This document shows, piece after piece, positions 7,246-10,407 of a DNA stretch of 10,407 bases. The notes below the pieces were generated by a model. That model was not told the origin of the DNA, did not search any database, and saw only the letters and a list, made by a program, of their open reading frames with translations. Source of the DNA: Eubacteriales Family XIII. Incertae Sedis bacterium (lineage in GTDB: Bacteria > Bacillota > Clostridia > Peptostreptococcales > Anaerovoracaceae); contig JAITNA010000067.1 of the NCBI GenBank assembly GCA_031290715.1, positions 1 through 10,407 on the forward strand, in the 5' to 3' direction. Position numbers and translations under genes: made by a program. Position 1 is the first letter of the stretch. Every line of letters starts with the position of its first letter.

Positions 7246-8244
7246 ATGAAACCGAAACGCATCAAAAGCGTTACCATCGCAGCGCTTTGCGCGATATTCG
7301 TCTTTCTGTTCGGGACAATCGGCGCGAGCGCGGGGGAGATACCGCAAGGGACCACGGAAGTGCGCATCCCCGTCACGCTTGGCGCGGAGGCGGCGGTCGC
7401 GGGCGGCGAGGTCGAGTTCAGCCTTTCAAGCGGTCTGGTATATGTGAGCTTCGAGCGCGCCGACGGTTTTTCGCAAACCGTGACGAGCGAGAAATCCGGG
7501 AAACGATACGTCGGATTCTTTTCAAATAAAAACGATTATGCGCCGGCAAACGGCGTCATCACGATGGGTACCATCGTACTCAGATATTCGGGTTCGGCTC
7601 AGGAAAGCGTCACATTCAGCAATGTCAAGCTGCATACGTTAGATACGGAAGGCAAAGTGTCGACGCTTGCGACGAATCCCAATACCATCGTGAACATAAC
7701 ACGAAAAGCAGACGATACTAATAACAACAACAATAACAACAACAATAACAACAATAACAACAACAATAACAATAATAATAACGGCAATAAAGACCCCGGG
7801 ACTACCACAAAAGACCCCGGTGATACCACAAAAGGTTCCGGTGATGCCACAGAAGGTTCCGGAACTACCGGCAATGGAGGCGAAGGCGGCAATTTCACGG
7901 CGCCCAGTGTATCCTTGCCGACCGGGTCGAATGTGAGTCCGGCCGGCGCGAATACGGTGTCAATCGTACTTCCGACGGCTGAGGAACTCGCTGCCCTGTC
8001 GGCGGAGGATGATACGGAATCGGATGAGGTGATCGAAGACAACGATACGCCGGAGGCATCCGGTTCGGACGGCGGGAACGTGATCGGCGATGTTCCGGTA
8101 CCGCTCGCGGAAAACAGCGGAACCGGGCAGTATGCTTGGCTCTGGGGTGTTGCGGCCGCAATTGTGGCGGCGGCGCTGATCCTCTTCTTTGTATATCGGA
8201 AACGCAAGAAAGAGAAAGACGAGAAGCAGGCCATGGCGGGATAA
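7246..8244 (+). CDS. Membrane-anchored surface protein with cohesin-like domain and Asn-rich linker
   Basis: This 332-residue protein has an N-terminal signal peptide (basic start, hydrophobic core about 9-23, likely cut near ASAG 27-30). Residues 31-152 have the strand pattern of a cohesin-type domain (TTEVRIPVTLGAEA..., then alternating strands to NTIVNIT). A run of 21 Asn follows (159-179). Next are four heptads such as KDPGDTT (182-209), then an acidic, Ser/Gly-rich stretch (228-294). The C-terminus is one membrane helix (297-317) and a basic tail starting RKRKK. There is no LPxTG motif in front of the helix, so membrane anchoring is likelier than sortase attachment. AAAGGAG (7232-7238) lies seven bases before the ATG. 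It lies 138 bp after a dockerin-bearing esterase and is probably co-transcribed. A scaffold or anchor role for that enzyme is inferred from the modules and is not proven. Confidence 0.8.
   Translation: MKPKRIKSVTIAALCAIFVFLFGTIGASAGEIPQGTTEVRIPVTLGAEAAVAGGEVEFSLSSGLVYVSFERADGFSQTVTSEKSGKRYVGFFSNKNDYAPANGVITMGTIVLRYSGSAQESVTFSNVKLHTLDTEGKVSTLATNPNTIVNITRKADDTNNNNNNNNNNNNNNNNNNNNNGNKDPGTTTKDPGDTTKGSGDATEGSGTTGNGGEGGNFTAPSVSLPTGSNVSPAGANTVSIVLPTAEELAALSAEDDTESDEVIEDNDTPEASGSDGGNVIGDVPVPLAENSGTGQYAWLWGVAAAIVAAALILFFVYRKRKKEKDEKQAMAG
7720..7782 (+). repeat. AAC/AAT trinucleotide run encoding 21 Asn
   Basis: Sixty-three bases consist only of AAC and AAT codons, giving N159-N179 of the membrane-anchored protein. 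Slippage by whole codons would change linker length without shifting the frame. The mix of AAC and AAT shows it is not a pure microsatellite. Confidence 0.95.
7789..7872 (+). repeat. Four 21-bp tandem repeats encoding a heptad linker
   Basis: The units encode KDPGTTT, KDPGDTT, KGSGDAT and EGSGTTG. They follow the Asn run directly and make up the outer part of a flexible, Thr/Gly/Pro-rich stalk. The units have diverged more than simple recent slippage would give. Confidence 0.85.
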
Positions 8245-8258
8245 CAGCAATACGCCGG

Positions 8259-8272
8259 ATTCCCGCGGGAAT
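8259..8272. repeat. Perfect 14-bp palindrome
   Basis: ATTCCCGCGGGAAT reads the same on both strands. It lies 14 bases after the stop codon of the membrane-protein gene. It could be a small hairpin or a protein site; nothing else shows its role. Confidence 0.5.
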
Positions 8273-8300
8273 GGCAGGGTTTCAGCCAATGAACGTCAAG

Positions 8301-8338
8301 AACGCCGCATCGGGGCACCGGTTGCGGCGTTTGGTTTG
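8301..8338 (+). terminator. Probable intrinsic terminator after the membrane-protein gene
   Basis: AACGCCGC (8301-8308) pairs with GCGGCGTT (8324-8331). The loop holds a further 3-bp CGG/CCG stem (8311-8313/8318-8320). The T-rich tail TTTGGTTT is interrupted, so termination may be partial. It separates the esterase/anchor unit from the regulator gene. Confidence 0.6.
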
Positions 8339-8350
8339 CCTGAAATATTA

Positions 8351-8380
8351 TTGTTACATACATGTAGCTTAAACTACATT
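8351..8380 (+). promoter_or_regulatory. Candidate promoter of the regulator gene overlapped by a Crp/Fnr-type dyad
   Basis: TGTAG-cttaaa-CTACA (8363-8378) is a perfect dyad of the type found in the arrays before both esterase genes. A weak promoter, TTGTTA (8351-8356) with TACATT (8375-8380) at 18 bp, would have this dyad over its spacer and -10 box, the usual place for a repressor. Autorepression by the gene product is the natural reading. The core promoter assignment is uncertain. Confidence 0.55.
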
Positions 8381-8438
8381 CGTTATCCGCGAACATGTGG
8401 TAAAAAGGTTACAGGTGAATACGGAGTTGATAGGTCTT

Positions 8439-8480
8439 ATCTTTCTTGATAGGGTGCGCGTCTTTCTTGGTACGCTGCGC
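8439..8480 (+). repeat. 21-bp imperfect tandem repeat in the regulator leader
   Basis: Units 8439-8459 and 8460-8480 match at 17 of 21 positions and share TCTTTCTTG. They lie in the untranslated leader of the regulator gene. An open frame in phase with the gene spans them, but its translation does not resemble the Crp/Fnr family. Confidence 0.6.
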
Positions 8481-8499
8481 GGAGAGGAGCGGAAATATT

Positions 8500-8574
8500 A
8501 TGGAAAATATTGTCAAATGGGGGGGGGTAATGGAGATATCATGGGCAAAACCATCGAGTATCCGTCACGGCTGA
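8500..8574 (+). CDS. Possible short upstream ORF overlapping the regulator start, across a G9 run
   Basis: ATG 8500 has the best ribosome site of this leader (AGAGGAG 8483-8489, ten bases upstream). It opens a 24-codon frame starting MENIVKWGG and ending at TGA 8572-8574. It runs through nine G residues (8519-8527) and overlaps the regulator gene in another frame. One extra G would join this start to the regulator frame as MENIVKWGGGNGDIMGK. It could be a translated leader, an alternative phase-variable start, or the result of a one-base error in the sequence. Confidence 0.3.
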   Translation: MENIVKWGGVMEISWAKPSSIRHG

Positions 8575-9245
8575 TTTCCAATTCGGGCGGGGCGGGGCGG
8601 ATGGAAGCTTTGGGCGAACCCATATCCGTCCCGAAAAACCATATCTTTATTTTCCCCGGCGTCGTTCCCGAGCATTGCTATGTATTGAAGTCGGGGCGTG
8701 TGATTACATTTGAATATACGTCGGACGGCGCGGAGAGAGTCTATATGGTTCATGAACCGTCCGCTGTGTTTTTGGAAGGGAATATGATCGCGCGGGAAGC
8801 GGTGTACGCGTATTTCCGGGCAACATTGCCCTGCGAATTGATTCGCGTCACGCGGGACGCTTTGTGCAACGCGATCAGTAAGGACCCGGCGTTCGCGTTT
8901 GAGGTCATCAAATTCATCGACTACAAATTCAACGCGGCGATGGAAATCATCCGGCAGACGCGCTGCTTCAATGTGGAATGGAATATTTGCAATCTTTTTC
9001 TCGTTTTCGCGAATCGATACGGCGTACCCTATGACGGGAAGCTTTTGATTGCGGAAAAGGTCAGTCAGCAGATGATCTCCAATATGCTGGGCATCAATCG
9101 GATCACGGCCGTCCGCATCATTCAGCGCCTGAAAGCGCAGCGGCTCATCGAGCAAATCAACGGGCAATATTGCATCCGCGGCAAGGAACAGCTGCAGAAA
9201 CATATGGATTCCCTGGCCGGCCCTGTTGTTAATCTTATGAAATAG
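8541..9245 (+). CDS. Crp/Fnr-family transcriptional regulator
   Basis: This 234-residue protein has an N-terminal cyclic-nucleotide-binding-type beta barrel (about 23-112). It includes the family-like stretches FIFPGVVPEHCYVLKSGRV and AVFLEG. A long dimerisation helix follows (about 115-140), then a C-terminal winged helix (about 172-213) whose recognition region is VSQQMISNMLGINRITAVRI. No Fnr-like N-terminal cysteine cluster is seen. C46, C98, C109, C142, C150 and C211 are scattered, so a small effector rather than an Fe-S sensor is likelier. It sits between two secreted esterases whose upstream regions carry the same dyad as its own. The start is uncertain: ATG 8541 has GGAG five bases upstream (8532-8535). 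ATG 8517 is in frame with no good ribosome site, and ATG 8500 would need a one-base shift in the G9 run. The frame is open back to 8397, but that part looks non-coding. Confidence 0.85.
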   Translation: MGKTIEYPSRLISNSGGAGRMEALGEPISVPKNHIFIFPGVVPEHCYVLKSGRVITFEYTSDGAERVYMVHEPSAVFLEGNMIAREAVYAYFRATLPCELIRVTRDALCNAISKDPAFAFEVIKFIDYKFNAAMEIIRQTRCFNVEWNICNLFLVFANRYGVPYDGKLLIAEKVSQQMISNMLGINRITAVRIIQRLKAQRLIEQINGQYCIRGKEQLQKHMDSLAGPVVNLMK

Positions 9246-9252
9246 AAGTTTT

Positions 9253-9286
9253 TGTAACATTTGCTACATGTATTGTTAAAACTACT
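9253..9286 (+). promoter_or_regulatory. Two 18-bp-spaced Crp/Fnr-type dyads before the second esterase gene
   Basis: TGTAA-catttg-CTACA (9253-9268) and TATTG-ttaaaa-CTACT (9271-9286) start 18 bp apart, the period seen in the 4617-4686 array. The second has a weak left half. If TATACT (9308-9313) is the -10 box and transcription starts near 9320, the second dyad is centred at about -41.5. That is the position of a class II CRP-activated promoter. Confidence 0.6.
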
Positions 9287-9307
9287 ATTAGGGGGGGTGT
9301 AAAAAAC

Positions 9308-9313
9308 TATACT
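9308..9313 (+). promoter_or_regulatory. Candidate -10 box of the second esterase promoter
   Basis: TATACT matches the sigma-A -10 consensus at five of six positions. No good -35 hexamer lies 16-18 bp upstream, where a seven-G run (9291-9297) and the dyad array are found. This is consistent with activator dependence. The leader to 9466 is about 147 nt. Confidence 0.45.
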
Positions 9314-9466
9314 TTCATTGTTATATTTTTGTTTCTGTAATATTGCATTTGTTCGCGGGACTTATGCCGTGGGATTGGAGAGGAGCTTTTGCCTATGCGG
9401 GGACGAAAAAAATCTCAGGAGTAACGCAATCAATCACCATTGGAAATTGAACAAGGAGAGAATAGA

Positions 9467-10407
9467 ATGAAGAAAAAGTTATTCGCTTATTTATTGGTAT
9501 TGGCAATGGCCTTGTCGCTGTTCATCATGCCGGCGTATGCTACGGGGGTCAGCGGCAGCGACAGCGGCAGCGGCAGCGTAGCTGCTCTTGCGGTTGATCC
9601 TGAGGACGCGGCATTAAAGTTCGACAGTTCGGATTTTACGGCATTTAATGTGACGGTGAACAGCAGCACTATGGAAGTGCGCAAGTATAATAGGACTTAC
9701 GTGACCAATCCGATTGCGGTGGACTCGATCACTCAGGGCGGCCCGGGCGGCGGCGGCGTGATCACCGACCCGTATGCCTATGAGAAAATGAACATTTATG
9801 TCCCGGAAAGCGCATACGACAGCCAGACTGCGCCGATTTACGTGGTGGTCAACAATACCGGATGGAAGCCGAGCGCTGTCAAGACCAGTATTGTGCCAGG
9901 CGGAACGTACAATGTAGCACACGGCGCCAACCCCGGTTCCGCTCCATATTTGGGCGGAAACGGAAACTCAACAACAGAGAATATTGCCGCTGCGCTCGAT
10001 GCCGGCTATGTCGTCATTGATTTGGGGTCGCGCGGTTCGACAAACTCTTCCACTGACAGCGAAGGGACAAAAACAGATGTAGGCAAATCGCCCGCCTTTG
10101 TTGTGGACGCGAAAGCCGCGATTCGTTATCTGCGCCTGAACGACGCGCTCATGCCGGGTTCCGCGGAACGCATCATCATCAACGGGCATAGCGGCGGCGG
10201 CGGCGGTGTCGTCATCGTCGGAGCTTCCGGCAACAGCCCGGACTATTTTCCGTATTTGAAAGATCTCGGGGCGGCCGGCATTGACGCGAATGGCAACAGC
10301 ACCATCCGCGACGACGTATTCGCGGTCACAGGCTATGCGCCCATCACCACGCTTGGCGATGCGGATCTGTCTTATGAGGCAATGTTCAATACGAGGCATC
10401 ACAATGA
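9467..10407 (+). CDS. Second secreted tannase-like alpha/beta hydrolase, partial at right end
   Basis: The first 313 codons of a paralogue of the esterase at 4870-7107; the frame is open to the window edge. A signal peptide (about 1-25, ending PAYA) is followed by a short Ser/Gly linker (GVSGSDSGSGS). The catalytic domain then opens with the same VDPEDAAL block as its neighbour. Shared blocks are (S/A)KAAIRYLxLNDA, GSAERI, ASGNSPDY, GAAGI and the nucleophile elbow, here NGHSGGGGG with S242 instead of TGTSGGGA. The Asp/His part of the triad, and any cohesin or dockerin modules, lie beyond the window. AAGGAG (9453-9458) is eight bases before ATG 9467. Relative to the first protein it has extra residues, including a Gly-rich insertion (about 88-95). 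With the conserved upstream arrays, it suggests an old duplication of a whole transcription unit. Confidence 0.85.
   Translation, partial: MKKKLFAYLLVLAMALSLFIMPAYATGVSGSDSGSGSVAALAVDPEDAALKFDSSDFTAFNVTVNSSTMEVRKYNRTYVTNPIAVDSITQGGPGGGGVITDPYAYEKMNIYVPESAYDSQTAPIYVVVNNTGWKPSAVKTSIVPGGTYNVAHGANPGSAPYLGGNGNSTTENIAAALDAGYVVIDLGSRGSTNSSTDSEGTKTDVGKSPAFVVDAKAAIRYLRLNDALMPGSAERIIINGHSGGGGGVVIVGASGNSPDYFPYLKDLGAAGIDANGNSTIRDDVFAVTGYAPITTLGDADLSYEAMFNTRHHN

Noticed and set aside
7720..7872. Tandem repeats as a CRISPR array
   Set aside because: Units are coding, contiguous and in frame, with no unique spacers and no cas genes nearby.
8113..8244. LPxTG-type sortase signal in the membrane-anchored protein
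   Set aside because: The residues before the helix are ENSGTG, not LPxTG or a known variant, and the basic tail is longer than usual. An LPTG near residue 225 is internal and not followed by a hydrophobic segment. A non-canonical sortase motif cannot be fully excluded.
7599..8396. Minus-strand frame with a poly-Leu run
   Set aside because: The Leu run is only the complement of the AAC/AAT (Asn) tract of the membrane-protein gene; it is not a real transmembrane segment.
8397..8540. Longer N-terminus of the regulator starting at 8397
   Set aside because: The added 48 residues lack family similarity, cross a 21-bp tandem repeat, and the start has no good ribosome site and lies next to the candidate operator.
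1..10407. tRNA or rRNA genes, and a self-evident phage or conjugative region
   Set aside because: No cloverleaf, rRNA-like stretch, integrase, or structural phage gene was seen on either strand.

Overview
The window looks like a chromosomal segment of an anaerobic, Gram-positive-type bacterium, most likely an uncultured member of the Clostridia (Bacillota). The pointers are GC-rich genes separated by AT-rich spacers, strong AGGAG-type ribosome binding sites, a FAD-independent molybdenum hydroxylase of the Mop type, dockerin and cohesin-like modules, and an Rpn/PD-(D/E)XK 'transposase' gene. This assignment is inference from gene content, not a database match.

Left part (1-3640), redox module. 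A partial minus-strand gene (1-464) encodes the N-terminus of an iron-sulfur flavoprotein of the GltD/AegA/dihydropyrimidine-dehydrogenase-N type. Transcribed away from it is a complete 952-residue aldehyde oxidoreductase of the xanthine oxidase family (715-3573). The 250-bp divergent spacer holds a good sigma-A promoter (517-544). It is followed by a roughly 164-nt leader with nested helices and a last hairpin that covers the ribosome binding site, so it is a riboswitch candidate. A strong intrinsic terminator (3602-3639) closes the gene.

Middle (3584-4621), mobile-type cassette. An Rpn-family nuclease gene (3759-4475), apparently with an internal deletion, lies between two 36-bp direct repeats (3584-3619 and 4494-4529). 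Next comes a perfect 27-bp inverted repeat (4539-4613) that resembles a REP/MITE element.

Right part (4617-10407), surface esterase module. A secreted alpha/beta hydrolase resembling subtype B tannase (4870-7107) carries both a cohesin-like module and a C-terminal type I dockerin. Behind it is a membrane-anchored protein (7246-8244) with a cohesin-like head, a 21-Asn run, a repeat linker and a C-terminal membrane segment. A Crp/Fnr-family regulator gene (8541-9245) follows. Then comes a second paralogous secreted esterase (9467 to beyond the right end).

A likely wiring diagram is visible in the spacers. A dyad of the form TGTAR-N6-CTACW, the geometry of a Crp/Fnr site, occurs once upstream of the regulator gene. 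It also occurs in 18-bp-periodic arrays upstream of both esterase genes: four units at 4617-4686 and two at 9253-9286. I infer that the regulator controls itself and both esterases, and that the membrane protein may tether the dockerin-bearing esterase to the cell surface. The regulator gene also has a 9-G run between a well-placed upstream start and its main frame, so a phase-variable start or a sequence error is possible.
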